A stretch of DNA of 64,000 nt from Megaustenia siamemsis (taxonomy: Eukaryota > Mollusca > Gastropoda > Stylommatophora > Ariophantidae). The notes below the pieces were generated by a model. It had not been told where the DNA came from and did no database searches. It saw nothing but the letters and a program-made list of their open reading frames with translations. The translations under genes and the position numbers were made by a program. How positions within the stretch are numbered: the first letter of the stretch is position 1; each line of letters starts with the position of its first letter. Positions 1 through 11,205 of this stretch are shown piece by piece. Location: NCBI GenBank assembly GCA_032433765.1, contig JAVIAB010000041.1, forward strand, positions 80,686,428-80,750,427, written 5' to 3'.

Positions 1-137
1 CACATTTGTCATTCTTCTATAAATGATATTTTGAATGAAATCTGTTTGAATCATAGTTAACTGTTGAAGTCAGGATCACTAAACCTGTGCAGATCTTACT
101 CTACTTCCCCTCATGCGGGCTTTGGAAATGGACTAAC

Positions 138-270
138 CAGTTAGACCAAATGAACAGGAACCAAAGTTAGAAAGGAAACCTAAAAGTGTGCTTGAAGTTG
201 AAAGTGCTCCAGGGCTGGATGTTGAAGAAAAACAAATTATAGCATACTTTATGCACATGTCATTTCCTTT
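138..270 (+). other. Possible coding exon fragment, unrecognised
   Basis: An open plus-strand frame of charged, protein-like composition (it contains LERKPKSVLEVES and APGLDVEEKQ) follows a TAACCAG that could be a splice acceptor. The frame runs into a tRNA-like SINE and stops near 298. I see no convincing 5' splice site (GTRAG) at its right end, and I do not recognise the family. The rest of 1-137 shows nothing I can name. This could equally be a chance ORF. Confidence 0.2.
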
Positions 271-273
271 TCA

Positions 274-513
274 GTGGACTGGACGGTCTTACTGATAAGA
301 TATCAGCCTCTGGACAGGAAGTTCCAGGGTTTGAATCCACTACACAAGAGCTAGAGATTGTTCACTTTGAACCTGTGCTTCTTTTAACGACTTTACCCTC
401 CCTGGTCTCTGGGTAGTGAGATCCAATGTCTAGCCCTCTCTGGGTAGTGAGATCCAATGTCTAGCCCTCTCTGGGTAGTGAGATCCAATGTCTAGCCCTC
501 TCTGGGTAGTGAG
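274..513 (+). mobile_element. tRNA-like SINE fragment with internally repeated tail
   Basis: A B-box-like word (gggtttgaatccac, about 328-341) follows a tRNA-like stretch starting near 274; the A box is poor. The body contains gagatccaatgtctagccct, which recurs almost unchanged near 21299-21320, so this is a dispersed element. A 31-bp piece of the tail (tctgggtagtgag...) is tandemly repeated about 3.4 times at 408-513. The large 36/41-bp array starts directly after it. Confidence 0.4.
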
Positions 514-3500
514 AAGTACATGGACAACTAAGTAAGACAGAACGTCCAGAGTACAAGTACATGGACAACTAAGTAAGACAGAACGTCCAGAGTACAAGTA
601 CATGGACAACTAAGTAAGACAGAACGTCCAGAGTACAAGTACATGGACAACTAAGTAAGACAGGACGGTCAGAGTACAAGTACATGGACAACTAAGTAAG
701 ACAGGACGGTCAGAGTACAAGTACATGGACAACTAAGTAAGACAGGACGGTCAGAGTACAAGTACATGGACAACTAAGTAAGACAGGACGGTCAGAGTAC
801 AAGTACATGGACAACTAAGTAAGACAGGACGGTCAGAGTACAAGTACATGGACAACTAAGTAAGACAGCCAGAGTACAAGTACATGGACAACTAAGTAAG
901 ACAGTCAGAGTACAAGTACATGGACAACTAAGTAAGACAGGACGGTCAGAGTACAAGTACATGGACAACTAAGTAAGACAGGACGGTTAGAGTACAAGTA
1001 CATGGACAACTAAGTAAGACAGTCAGAGTACAAGTACATGGACAACTAAGTAAGACAGTCAGAGTACAAGTACATGGACAACTAAGTAAGACAGTCAGAG
1101 TACAAGTACATGGACAACTAAGTAAGACAGTCAGAGTACAAGTACATGGACAACTAAGTAAGACAGGACGGTCAGAGTACAAGTACATGGACAACTAAGT
1201 AAGACAGGACGGTCAGAGTACAAGTACATGGACAACTAAGTAAGACAGTCAGAGTACAAGTACATGGACAACTAAGTAAGACAGCCAGAGTACAAGTACA
1301 TGGACAACTAAGTAAGAAGGTCAGAGTACAAGTACATGGACAACTAAGTAAGAAGGTGAGAGTACAAGTACATGGACAACTAAGTAAGACGGTCAGAGTA
1401 CAAGTACATGGACAACTAAGTAAGACGGTCAGAGTACAAGTACATGGACAACTAAGTAAGACAGGACGGTCAGAGTACAAGTACATGGACAACTAAGTAA
1501 GACAGGACGGTCAGAGTACAAGTACATGGACAACTAAGTAAGACAGGACGGTCAGAGTACAAGTACATGGACAACTAAGTAAGACGGTCAGAGTACAAGT
1601 ACATGGACAACTAAGTAAGACGGTCAGAGTACAAGTACATGGACAACTAAGTAAGACAGGACGGTCAGAGTACAAGTACATGGACAACTAAGTAAGACAG
1701 GACGGTCAGAGTACAAGTACATGGACAACTAAGTAAGACAGGACGGTCAGAGTACAAGTACATGGACAACTAAGTAAGACAGCCAGAGTACAAGTACATG
1801 GACAACTAAGTAAGACAGCCAGAGTACAAGTACATGGACAACTAAGTAAGACAGCCAGAGTACAAGTACATGGACAACTAAGTAAGACAGCCAGAGTACA
1901 AGTACATGGACAACTAAGTAAGACAGCCAGAGTACAAGTACATGGACAACTAAGTAAGACAGCCAGAGTACAAGTACATGGACAACTAAGTAAGACAGTC
2001 AGAGTACAAGTACATGGACAACTAAGTAAGACAGCCAGAGTACAAGTACATGGACAACTAAGTAAGACAGCCAGAGTACAAGTACATGGACAACTAAGTA
2101 AGCCAGCCAGAGTACATGTACATGGACAACTAAGTAAGACAGCCAGAGTACATGTACATGGACAACTAAGTAAGCCAGCCAGAGTACAAGTACATGGACA
2201 ACTAAGTAAGACAGCCAGAGTACATGTACATGGACAACTAAGTAAGACAGAACGGTCAGAGTACAAGTACATGGACAACTAAGTAAGACAGGACGGTCAG
2301 AGTACAAGTACATGGACAACTAAGTAAGACAGCCAGAGTACAAGTACATGGACAACTAAGTAAGACAGCCAGAGTACAAGTACATGGACAACTAAGTAAG
2401 ACAGCCAGAGTACAAGTACATGGACAACTAAGTAAGACAGCCAGAGTACAAGTACATGGACAACTAAGTAAGACAGCCAGAGTACAAGTACATGGACAAC
2501 TAAGTAAGACAGCCAGAGTACAAGTACATGGACATCTAAGTAAGACAGAACGGTCAGAGTACAAGTACATGGACAACTAAGTAAGACAGCCAGAGTACAA
2601 GTACATGGACAACTAAGTAAGACAGCCAGAGTACAAGTACATGGACAACTAAGTAAGACAGCCAGAGTACAAGTACATGGACAACTAAGTAAGACAGCCA
2701 GAGTACAAGTACATGGACAACTAAGTAAGACAGCCAGAGTACAAGTACATGGACAACTAAGTAAGACAGTCAGAGTACAAGTACATGGACATCTAAGTAA
2801 GACAGTCAGAGTACAAGTACATGGACATCTAAGTAAGACAGTCAGAGTACAAGTACATGGACAACTAAGTAAGACAGTCAGAGTACAAGTACATGGACAA
2901 CTAAGTAAGACAGTCAGAGTACAAGTACATGGACAACTAAGTAAGACAGGACGGTCAGAGTACAAGTACATGGACAACTAAGTAAGACAGTCAGAGTACA
3001 AGTACATGGACAACTAAGTAAGACAGTCAGTACAAGTACATACTAAGTACATGGACACACTAAGTAAAGACAGTCAGAGTACAAGTACATGGACAACTAA
3101 GTAAGACAGTCAGAGTACAAGTACATGGACAACTAAGTAAGACAGGACGGTCAGAGTACAAGTACATGGACAACTAAGTAAGACAGTCAGAGTACAAGTA
3201 CATGGACAACTAAGTAAGACAGGACGGTTAGAGTACAAGTACATGGACAACTAAGTAAGACAGTCAGAGTACAAGTACATGGACAACTAAGTAAGACAGT
3301 CAGAGTACAAGTACATGGACAACTAAGTAAGACAGTCAGAGTACAAGTACATGGACAACTAAGTAAGACAGGACGGTCAGAGTACAAGTACATGGACAAC
3401 TAAGTAAGACAGTCAGAGTACAAGTACATGGACAACTAAGTAAGACAGTCAGAGTACAAGTACATGGACAACTAAGTAAGACAGGACGGTTAGAGTACAA

Positions 3501-6500
3501 GTACATGGACAACTAAGTAAGACAGTCAGAGTACAAGTACATGGACAACTAAGTAAGACAGTCAGAGTACAAGTACATGGACAACTAAGTAAGACAGGAC
3601 GGTTAGAGTACAAGTACATGGACAACTAAGTAAGACAGGACGGTTAGAGTACAAGTACATGGACAACTAAGTAAGACAGTCAGAGTACAAGTACATGGAC
3701 AACTAAGTAAGAAGGGTCAGAGTACAAGTACATGGACAACTAAGTAAGAAGGTCAGAGTACAAGTACATGGACAACTAAGTAAGAAGTCAGAGTACAAGT
3801 ACATGGACAACTAAGTAAGAAGGTCAGAGTACAAGTACATGGACAACTAAGTAAGAAGGTCAGAGTACAAGTACATGGACAACTAAGTAAGACAGTCAGA
3901 GTACAAGTACATGGACAACTAAGTAAGAAGGTCAGAGTACAAGTACATGGACAACTAAGTAAGACAGTCAGAGTACAAGTACATGGACAACTAAGTAAGA
4001 CAGCCAGAGTACAAGTACATGGACAACTAAGTAAGAAGTCAGAGTACAAGTACATGGACAACTAAGTAAGACAGCCAGAGTACAAGTACATGGACAACTA
4101 AGTAAGACAGGACGGTTAGAGTACAAGTACATGGACAACTAAGTAAGACAGTCAGAGTACAAGTACATGGACAACTAAGTAAGACAGTCAGAGTACAAGT
4201 ACATGGACAACTAAGTAAGAAGGTCAGAGTACAAGTACATGGACAACTAAGTAAGAAGGTCAGAGTACAAGTACATGGACAACTAAGTAAGACAGTCAGA
4301 GTACAAGTACATGGACAACTAAGTAAGACAGTCAGAGTACAAGTACATGGACAACTAAGTAAGACAGGACGGTCAGAGTACAAGTACATGGACAACTAAG
4401 TAAGACAGTCAGAGTACAAGTACATGGACAACTAAGTAAGACAGTCAGAGTACAAGTACATGGACAACTAAGTAAGACAGTCAGAGTACAAGTACATGGA
4501 CAACTAAGTAAGACAATCAGAGTACAAGTACATGGACAACTAAGTAAGACAATCAGAGTACAAGTACATGGACAACTAAGTAAGACAGTCAGAGTACAAG
4601 TACATGGACAACTAAGTAAGACAATCAGAGTACAAGTACATGGACAACTAAGTAAGACAGGACGGTCAGAGTACAAGTACATGGACAACTAAGTAAGAAA
4701 GTCAGAGTACAAGTACATGGACAACTAAGTAAGACAGTCAGAGTACAAGTACATGGACAACTAAGTAAGACGGTCAGAGTACAAGTACATGGACAACTAA
4801 GTAAGACAGGACGGTCAGAGTACAAGTACATGGACAACTAAGTAAGACAGTCAGAGTACAAGTACATGGACAACTAAGTAAGACAGGACGGTCAGAGTAC
4901 AAGTACATGGACAACTAAGTAAGACGGTCAGAGTACAAGTACATGGACAACTAAGTAAGACAGGACGGTCAGAGTACAAGTACATGGACAACTAAGTAAG
5001 ACAGGACGGTCAGAGTACAAGTACGTGGACAACTAAGTAAGAAGGTCAGAGTACAAGTACATGGACAACTAAGTAAGACAGTCAGAGTACAAGTACATGG
5101 ACAACTAAGTAAGAAGGTCAGAGTACAAGTACATGGACAACTAAGTAAGAAAGTCAGAGTACAAGTACATGGACAACTAAGTAAGACAGCCAGAGTACAA
5201 GTACATGGACAACTAAGTAAGACAGTCAGAGTACAAGTACATGGACAACTAAGTAAGACAGTCAGAGTACAAGTACATGGACAACTAAGTAAGACAGTCA
5301 GAGTACAAGTACATGGACAACTAAGTAAGACAGTCAGAGTACAAGTACATGGACAACTAAGTAAGACAGGACGGTCAGAGTACAAGTACATGGACAACTA
5401 AGTAAGACAGGACGGTCAGAGTACAAGTACATGGACAACTAAGTAAGACAGTCAGAGTACAAGTACATGGACAACTAAGTAAGACAGTCAGAGTACAAGT
5501 ACATGGACAACTAAGTAAGACGGTCAGAGTACAAGTACATGGACAACTAAGTAAGACAGTCAGAGTACAAGTACATGGACAACTAAGTAAGACAGGACGG
5601 TCAGAGTACAAGTACATGGACAACTAAGTAAGACGGTCAGAGTACAAGTACATGGACAACTAAGTAAGACAGGACGGTCAGAGTACAAGTACATGGACAA
5701 CTAAGTAAGACAGGACGGTCAGAGTACAAGTACATGGACAACTAAGTAAGACAGTCAGAGTACAAGTACATGGACAACTAAGTAAGACAGGACGGTCAGA
5801 GTACAAGTACATGGACAACTAAGTAAGACAGGACGGTCAGAGTACAAGTACATGGACAACTAAGTAAGACAGGACGGTCAGAGTACAAGTACATGGACAA
5901 CTAAGTAAGACAGGACGGTCAGAGTACAAGTACATGGACAACTAAGTAAGACAGAACGGTCAGAGTACAAGTACATGGACAACTAAGTAAGACAGGACGG
6001 TCAGAGTACAAGTACATGGACAACTAAGTAAGACAGGACGGTCAGAGTACAAGTACATGGACAACTAAGTAAGACAGGACGGCCAGAGTACAAGTACATG
6101 GACAACTAAGTAAGACAGAACGGTCAGAGTACAAGTACATGGACAACTAAGTAAGACAGGACGGTCAGAGTACAAGTACATGGACAACTAAGTAAGACAG
6201 GACGGTCAGAGTACAAGTACATGGACAACTAAGTAAGACAGAACGGCCAGAGTACAAGTACATGGACAACTAAGTAAGACAGGACGGTCAGAGTACAAGT
6301 ACATGGACAACTAAGTAAGACAGGACGGTCAGAGTACAAGTACATGGACAACTAAGTAAGACAGAACGGTCAGAGTACAAGTACATGGACAACTAAGTAA
6401 GACAGGACGGTCAGAGTACAAGTACATGGACAACTAAGTAAGACAGGACGGTCAGAGTACAAGTACATGGACAACTAAGTAAGACAGTCAGAGTACAAGT

Positions 6501-6630
6501 ACATGGACAACTAAGTAAGAAGGTCAGAGTACAAGTACATGGACAACTAAGTAAGACAGTCAGAGTACAAGTACATGGACAACTAAGTAAGACAGTCAGA
6601 GTACAAGTACATGGACAACTAAGTAAGAAA
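514..6630 (+). repeat. 6.1-kb minisatellite, 36/41-bp unit, derived from LINE RT coding sequence
   Basis: There are about 160 head-to-tail units built on acatggacaactaagtaag. The two main lengths are 36 bp (…agacagtcag…) and 41 bp with an added gacgg; 35-bp-class 'agaaggtcag' variants also occur. A scrambled unit lies at about 3026-3070. On the plus strand the 36-bp unit has no stop and reads VQVHGQLSKTVR. The last unit continues without a break, in the same frame, into KVRIEQGVPQG of a LINE reverse transcriptase at 6631. The array is therefore an expansion of 12 RT codons. Long minus-strand ORFs here are only translations of the repeat. Confidence 0.9.
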
Positions 6631-6699
6631 GTCAGAATCGAACAAGGTGTCCCACAAGGTGAAGTCCTATCCCCAACGCTCTTTTTAATTTTCATAAAT
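6631..6699 (+). pseudogene. LINE reverse transcriptase fragment (motif QGVPQG...LSPTLF)
   Basis: The plus-strand frame reads VRIEQGVPQGEVLSPTLF and then LIFIN, the conserved RT palm segment of jockey/CR1-like non-LTR retrotransposons. In a full element this lies shortly before the catalytic YADD box. Here it is cut off at about 6700, where an unrelated antisense LINE begins. Upstream, the coding sequence is replaced by the 36/41-bp array, whose unit is the codons that precede this motif. No more of this element is visible. It is a dead fragment, and the family assignment below 'non-LTR' is tentative. Confidence 0.8.
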
Positions 6700-6705
6700 T
6701 GTTTG

Positions 6706-7175
6706 TTTTCTTTTCTTTCCATCCAATTCTACCTATTCTTCTATATATCCACATTTCAAAGACTTCAATTTTCTGTTCTGTTTTCTTGTCTAATGTCCAT
6801 GTTTCTGCACCATATAGGAATGTTGAGAAGATATAACATTTTGCTATTCTTAGTTTTAGCCGTGTTATTATTTGTTTTGATTATGTTCTTCATGACATTA
6901 AAATTACTTTTTGCCATTCCTATTCTTTTGTTTATTTCAGTTGTACATTTTCCATCACTGGTTATAGTATGTCCAAGGTAGTTATAGTTCTGAACTGTCT
7001 CCAGGTCTATTCCTTCAACTTTGATATCCACTTGTGGGTTTTGAGTATTTTCTTTGTTTATGATCATAGATTTAGTCTTTTTGATATTCATATCTAGTCC
7101 ATATTTTTTGTTTGTCATGTTTATTTCATTAAGTAATTGTTGTAGATCTTTAGGATTTTCTGCTAGTAGAACAGT
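6706..7175 (-). pseudogene. LINE B, 3' segment (RT thumb region)
   Basis: Read on the minus strand this gives VLLAENPKDLQQLLNEINM, then KKYGLDMNIKKTKSM, then YNYLGHTITSDGKCTTEINK. These are the region after the YADD box, the KTK motif and the YLG motif of an RTE/CR1-type endonuclease-reverse transcriptase. The frame degrades near 6765 (KCGYIEE can still be read past a shift) and stops at about 6706 against a plus-strand RT fragment. The missing upstream part resumes at 8839, beyond an inserted element. The family's more C-terminal sequence is seen in a separate copy at 42147-42525. Confidence 0.8.
7172..7175. repeat. Target-site duplication (left), cagt
   Basis: cagt (or acagt, 7171-7175) recurs at 8840-8843. 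Removing everything between restores continuity of the antisense LINE reading frame at its YADD box. Confidence 0.55.
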
Positions 7176-7392
7176 TGAAACAGGGTAGGGGATAAGGAAC
7201 GGAGAGGTCGAGAGGTGAAGGTCAGAATAGCCGGGAATAAGTAGCAACTCATGGTCCACGGGAAATGCGGAGATGGTGTGAACAGATAGTGAACACAGAG
7301 TTTGGGAGAACGAGGGAAGATTAGGGGAGACAAAGGTGGTGTGAGTGAAATACAGTTGGAGAGACGACCAGCGCTCGATGCGGACGCATTGT

Positions 7393-7605
7393 CAGTTGTG
7401 ACAAGCGATACCGTGAGCGAGAGTGTTAGTGTTAAGTCAGGAAGTGTTGGGACGGTAGAACAGTTGTGATAAGCGATACCGTGAGCGAGAGTGTTAGTGT
7501 TAATTCAGGAAGTGTTGGGACGGTAGAACAGTTGTGACAAGCGATACCGTGAGCGAGAGTGTTAGTGTTAAGTCAGGAAGTGTTGGAACGGTAGATCAGT
7601 TGTTT
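7393..7605. repeat. 68/69-bp tandem repeat, 3 copies
   Basis: Three near-identical units start cagttgtgacaagcgatacc and end at ggacggtagaa. They lie inside the putative solo LTR; the third unit is followed by cagttgttttccag. Confidence 0.85.
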
Positions 7606-8189
7606 TCCAGGAGAACAGTTAGGCAATGAGGATTGTGAGATAGGGAGAATAGTATTTCAAGGATATGGTGACTTGTGTTAGAATAGATAGCCGGGATATT
7701 AGGTGAAGTGTTAGGTGAATTAGATAGAGTCCAGTGTTCGCGGTTCCAGTATGATCTGTGCAGTCGGAGCTAGGACACTCCAGTCAATTTACTGTCGAGA
7801 CGGTTTCACTAACTAGGGGCATGGTTCAAGGAACTGTGAACTAAGGTTAGAGTGAAGGAGTTATGATACTCACGCACGGGATAAGGTAGACATAGAGAGC
7901 TAGATAGTGCTCATTAAGTTGGGAGGCTGAGTGGAAGCCAATCCCATGAACCTTCAGCAATTATGAGGAAGGCGGTATGTCAATGTTAGCGCATAGACAA
8001 TTTGATAGAACAGGTTTGTTCTTACCATGTATAGGCTGTGATTAGCCGGATGAGAGACATTATTCTGAAATCATGGAGTACAATGGTTTGTACATAGAAT
8101 TTACAGGACAGGGGGTTTCTGACCACAAGAGGCTGATTGTCAGCCGACAAGTAGCAATGTTAGGTGCTAGGGGTTTAGAGGTTATGAGA

Positions 8190-8650
8190 AGTCATCATCG
8201 TCAGATCAGCATCAGTACTGGGTGGTTTCAGAGTGACCGCCCAGTGCGAGAAGTCATCATCGTCAGATCAGCATCAGTACTGGGTGGTTTCAGAGTGACC
8301 GCCCAGTGCGACCCAGCAACGGTGCTGGGTGGTTTCAGAGTGACCGCCCAGTGCGACCCAGCAACGGTGCTGGGTGGTTTCAGAGTGACCGCCCAGTGCG
8401 ACCCAGCAACGGTGCTGTGTGGTTTCAGAGTGACCGCCCAGTGCGAGAAGTCATCATCGTCAGATCAGCATCAGTACTGGGTGGTTTCAGAGTGACCGCC
8501 CAGTGCGACCCAGCAACGGTGCTGGGTGGTTTCAGAGTGACCGCCCAGTGCGACCCAGCAACGGTGCTGTGTGGTTTCAGAGTGACCGCCCAGTGCGAGA
8601 AGTCATCATCGTCAGATCAGCATCAGCACTGGGTGGTTTCTGAGTGACCG
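8190..8650 (+). repeat. Compound 46/62-bp tandem repeat with nine hairpin motifs
   Basis: Two unit types are mixed: a long one starting gtcatcatcgtcagatcag and a short one starting cccagcaacggtg. Both share tttcagagtgaccgcccag. Each contains the inverted pair ctgggtgg / ccgcccag around an 11-nt loop, giving nine potential stem-loops. Two units carry ctgtgtgg, which weakens the stem. The order is roughly long, long, short x3, long, short x2, long. ORFs across it (8073-8647) are repeat translations. Confidence 0.8.
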
Positions 8651-8838
8651 CCCAGTGCGAGAAGGAAGAAAGATCATCATCGGTTGCTATGGTTATTACC
8701 AAAGGCGGGTGATTGCCACGATCAGAATATTTCATCATCAGAGGCATTCATCGGGAAAAAAGGTAGCAATAACAATTGACAAGTAACAACAGCATTTAGA
8801 GTTGGCAATTAATAATAGACATACAAAGAAGATGGTAC

Positions 8839-9298
8839 ACAGTATCGTCAGCATATCTTAGGTTATTGATTATCTTTCCATTAATGTGTAGGCCTGGCAT
8901 CTCTGTGATGTTTTTAAAAATTTGCTCAGTGTATAGATTAAACAAGCTTGGTGATAGGATGCATCCATGTCTTACTCCTCTTTTTATATCCATGTGTGTA
9001 GAGTTCTCTTTGTTATATTTTATTATTGCTGTTTGCTCCCAGTATAAATTACATATTAGTCGTATGTCCATGTTATCTAGATGTATCTCTTTTAGGCATT
9101 CCATAAGTTGTTTGTGGTGTACTCTATCAAAAACTTTGGAGTAGACTATGACTACGTGGTTTGTTAACTTCTGTGTACTTTTCGATTAATATTCTCATGA
9201 AGAATATGGCTTCTTTTCTCCCACTGTTTTTCCTGAATCCACATTGCTGCTCATCTAATTCAGTATTAATTGTATTCTGTAGGAGGAAACTCTTTGTA
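8839..9298 (-). pseudogene. LINE B, middle segment (RT fingers and palm)
   Basis: On the minus strand, about 9290 downwards, it reads ELDEQQCGFRKNSG, then FFMRILIEKYTEVNK. After a frameshift near 9130 it continues with NLYWEQTA, IKRGVRHGCILSPSLFNLY and LRYADDT. These are the consecutive RT motifs of an RTE/CR1-like LINE, including the catalytic Asp-Asp pair. The segment is bounded at 8839 by the putative solo LTR and at about 9298 by a second inserted retroelement. With 6706-7175 and 11206-11960 it makes one broken element. At least one frameshift makes it non-functional. Confidence 0.85.
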
Positions 9299-10257
9299 CA
9301 GAGCTTCGCAGCAGTAGACAATCTGATCATCAGAAGTAGACCCCGTCGAGCAAGTGTTTCGGCCCTTTAGCTTCTTGACACTCTAGGGGAGGTAGGCCCG
9401 CTTGGGTCATGACTCCCAGGCGTCGACCTCCTGCTGCATTGCCTCTAAGGCTTACACAGTATGTTCAGCGCACAATAACTACACTTAATACACAAAACAT
9501 TCGAAAATAGTTTAACTAACCTAGCCTAAGGCTTACATTGTATGTTCGGCACAAAATGGCTACACTTAATAAGCAAAACACTCGAAAATAGTTAGTTTAC
9601 ATGTCTTGGTTTGTCCTAGCTCGTTGATACGTTTTCCAATCGAAATAACTTGGCTACTATTAACAACGCAATTTTATAGACCCGTCAGTGTTTGACTTTT
9701 CGTGGCAATTTGGAAGTCGCGAATTAAGATTAACGCTTCGTTGTCTGGCCTTCCTGTTGTTGAGGACTTACTGTTTGGACTGCCGACGCCACAAACACCT
9801 GGTCGGATTATCACCTCCGGTCGATTACTTGCTTGCGTTCGCCCGATGACTCAAGTATTCTAGAGTATTCGTAGACTGTAGAATTCCTCTTCGTCATCCG
9901 CCCTTAAAATGACGTTAAGTGGACGTGTCTGCGTTGTGTTGTGGTTTGCAGTATAACTGTTAAATTTGCGCCTTTCGGCCCAACACATCCGACTTCAGCA
10001 CGACATTTTTGAGTACCGGGTTGTCTTCCCTCTTCAATCCCTGCTCGCTTGGCCAGACTAGACAGGTTAGTCTGTTACTGGAGTCACCAGGGAGAGGTGG
10101 ATCAGGGTCTGGATGGTTTTGGTTCACCGATCCTGGCTCAAGCCATCATGTATGGGTTGCTGACAACTTCCAGCTCTAGTGCTGGGAGGCGCGCCTTCGC
10201 CTCCGGTCGACTATTTAACTTCTTATCGCTTCGCTCGGGCCCTACTCCGATATAATA
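9299..10257. other. CpG-richer interval with no gene; part of the second insertion
   Basis: There is no convincing ORF. Composition is visibly richer in CG dinucleotides than the AT-rich surroundings (for example 9700-10030 and 10190-10250). It holds a diverged tandem pair of about 80 bp at 9446-9600 (aaggcttaca...cgaaaatagtt). A segment at about 10045-10185 (aggtggatcagggtctgga) is also found at 44998-45112 and 51540-51654. It lies 3' of the retroelement ORF at 10258-11195 on the minus strand, so it may be that element's 3' UTR or a further nested insertion. Confidence 0.4.
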
Positions 10258-10460
10258 TTATGCAATGTCCGGATGCATTTCAGATCTCATAATGTACTCT
10301 GGGTACTTCTCTCGCCCTGGGAGGCCAACCGCCATCTCCCAATCGTTTGCTATGTCCAGGATAGTGAAGTCGCTCCAGTTGTTCTGCTTGGGGCGTGCGG
10401 CATGTCCTGCTCTCAAAAAGTAGGTGTTATCTTTGTTGTTGGCCTTCATCCACGGCCAAT

Positions 10461-10642
10461 CCATGGTGGCAGCCAGTTCATGCAGCACCCTGTTGTGTCG
10501 CCCCAACCACGGTGGCAGCCAGTTCATGCAGCACTCTGTTGTGTCGCCCCATCCACGGTGGCAGCCAGTTCATGCAGCACTCTGTTGTGTCGCCCCATCC
10601 ACGGTGGCAGCCAGTTCATGCAGCACTCTGTTGTGTCGCCAT
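10461..10642 (-). repeat. 46-bp tandem repeat, 4 copies, from retroelement ORF
   Basis: Units share ggtggcagccagttcatgca at exact 46-bp spacing (10465, 10511, 10557, 10603). On the minus strand the unit encodes the RHNRVLHELAAT segment of the retroelement ORF. 46 is not a multiple of three, so the frame rotates between copies. Confidence 0.85.
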
Positions 10643-10726
10643 GTGTACCGCCCTTGGTCTAGTGCTGTCTTGCATGAGGAAAGAACATGTTCCATCGTCT
10701 GTCTTCCTCCGTAAAGAGGACATCGA

Positions 10727-10912
10727 TTGCCATCTGTCTTCCCCCACTTCACAAGGTTGCATGCTGATGGTAGAAGGTCGTACATTGATTGACATCTGTC
10801 TTCCCCCACTTCACAAGGTTGCATGCTGATGGTAGAAGGTCGTACATCGATTGTCATCTGTCTTCCCCACTTCACAAGGTCGCACGCTGATGGTAGAAGG
10901 TCGTACATCGAT
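10727..10912 (-). repeat. 62-bp tandem repeat, 3 copies, from retroelement ORF
   Basis: catctgtcttcccc recurs at 10731, 10793 and 10855. The minus-strand unit encodes SMYDLLPSACNLVKWG of the same retroelement ORF, with copies slightly diverged and one base lost. Confidence 0.85.
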
Positions 10913-11205
10913 CTGATTATGTAGCTGAGCCGCAGCGGTGCCATATGCCACATTCTATGTGAGTGTCCTCTGCAAGGACATATCCCATGTGGTCATTGGC
11001 CTTGCTGCACTTGTGCTGCCTTTTGTACACGCTTGTTCTCCTCGACATCTCTGATCTCCCGTACTACCATGTCCCTTCGTTGTCTATTTGATGCTTTTGA
11101 CCACCATTGGATGTCTCCGTGACCAAATCCACGCCTCTTGGTTTGCCTGTAGCCCATTACTTCCTTTAGCTGGAGACTTTCACGTGCTTCGTGTACTGTC
11201 CTTCC

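Larger units (their letters stand above)
7176..8839. mobile_element. Probable solo LTR inserted in LINE B
   Basis: The 1664-bp insertion begins TG (tgaaacaggg) and ends CA (atggtaca), flanked by a 4-bp duplication cagt. It interrupts the antisense LINE RT exactly between YADDT and LLAE. TG...CA ends with a 4-5-bp duplication are the signature of an LTR retrotransposon (Ty3/gypsy-like). No gag/pol frame, primer-binding site or second LTR is visible, so a solo LTR left by recombination is the simplest reading. It contains two internal tandem repeats, at 7393-7605 and 8190-8650. Orientation is not settled. A non-LTR or foldback insertion is the alternative. Confidence 0.5.
10258..11195 (-). pseudogene. 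C-terminal ORF of a second non-LTR retroelement, inserted in LINE B
   Basis: Minus-strand reading gives SNRQRRDMVVREIRDVEENK, then RLSYIIRSMYDLLPS, then TMEHVLSSCKTALDQGRYTW, RHNRVLHELAAT, FLRAGHAARPK and DWEMAVGLPGREKYPE. I recognise the order of zinc-knuckle-like CxxC...EHVLSSC, then RYTWRHN, from the C-terminal part of a retroelement family common in marine invertebrates and fish (family name uncertain). The knuckle reads CPLY where a second Cys is expected. Two pieces of this ORF have been tandemly expanded (10461-10642 and 10727-10912). The element is 5'-truncated at about 11205, inside LINE B; ttgta at 9294-9298 and 11206-11210 may be the target duplication. Confidence 0.65.

Noticed and set aside
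514..6630. CRISPR array
   Set aside because: Units are contiguous with no unique spacers, and the context is eukaryotic.
946..6722. Many 70-226-codon minus-strand ORFs of the form MSMYLYSD...LLSCPCTCTLT
   Set aside because: They are translations of the 36/41-bp array on the strand opposite to the RT from which the unit derives, and start and stop wherever 41-bp units shift the frame.
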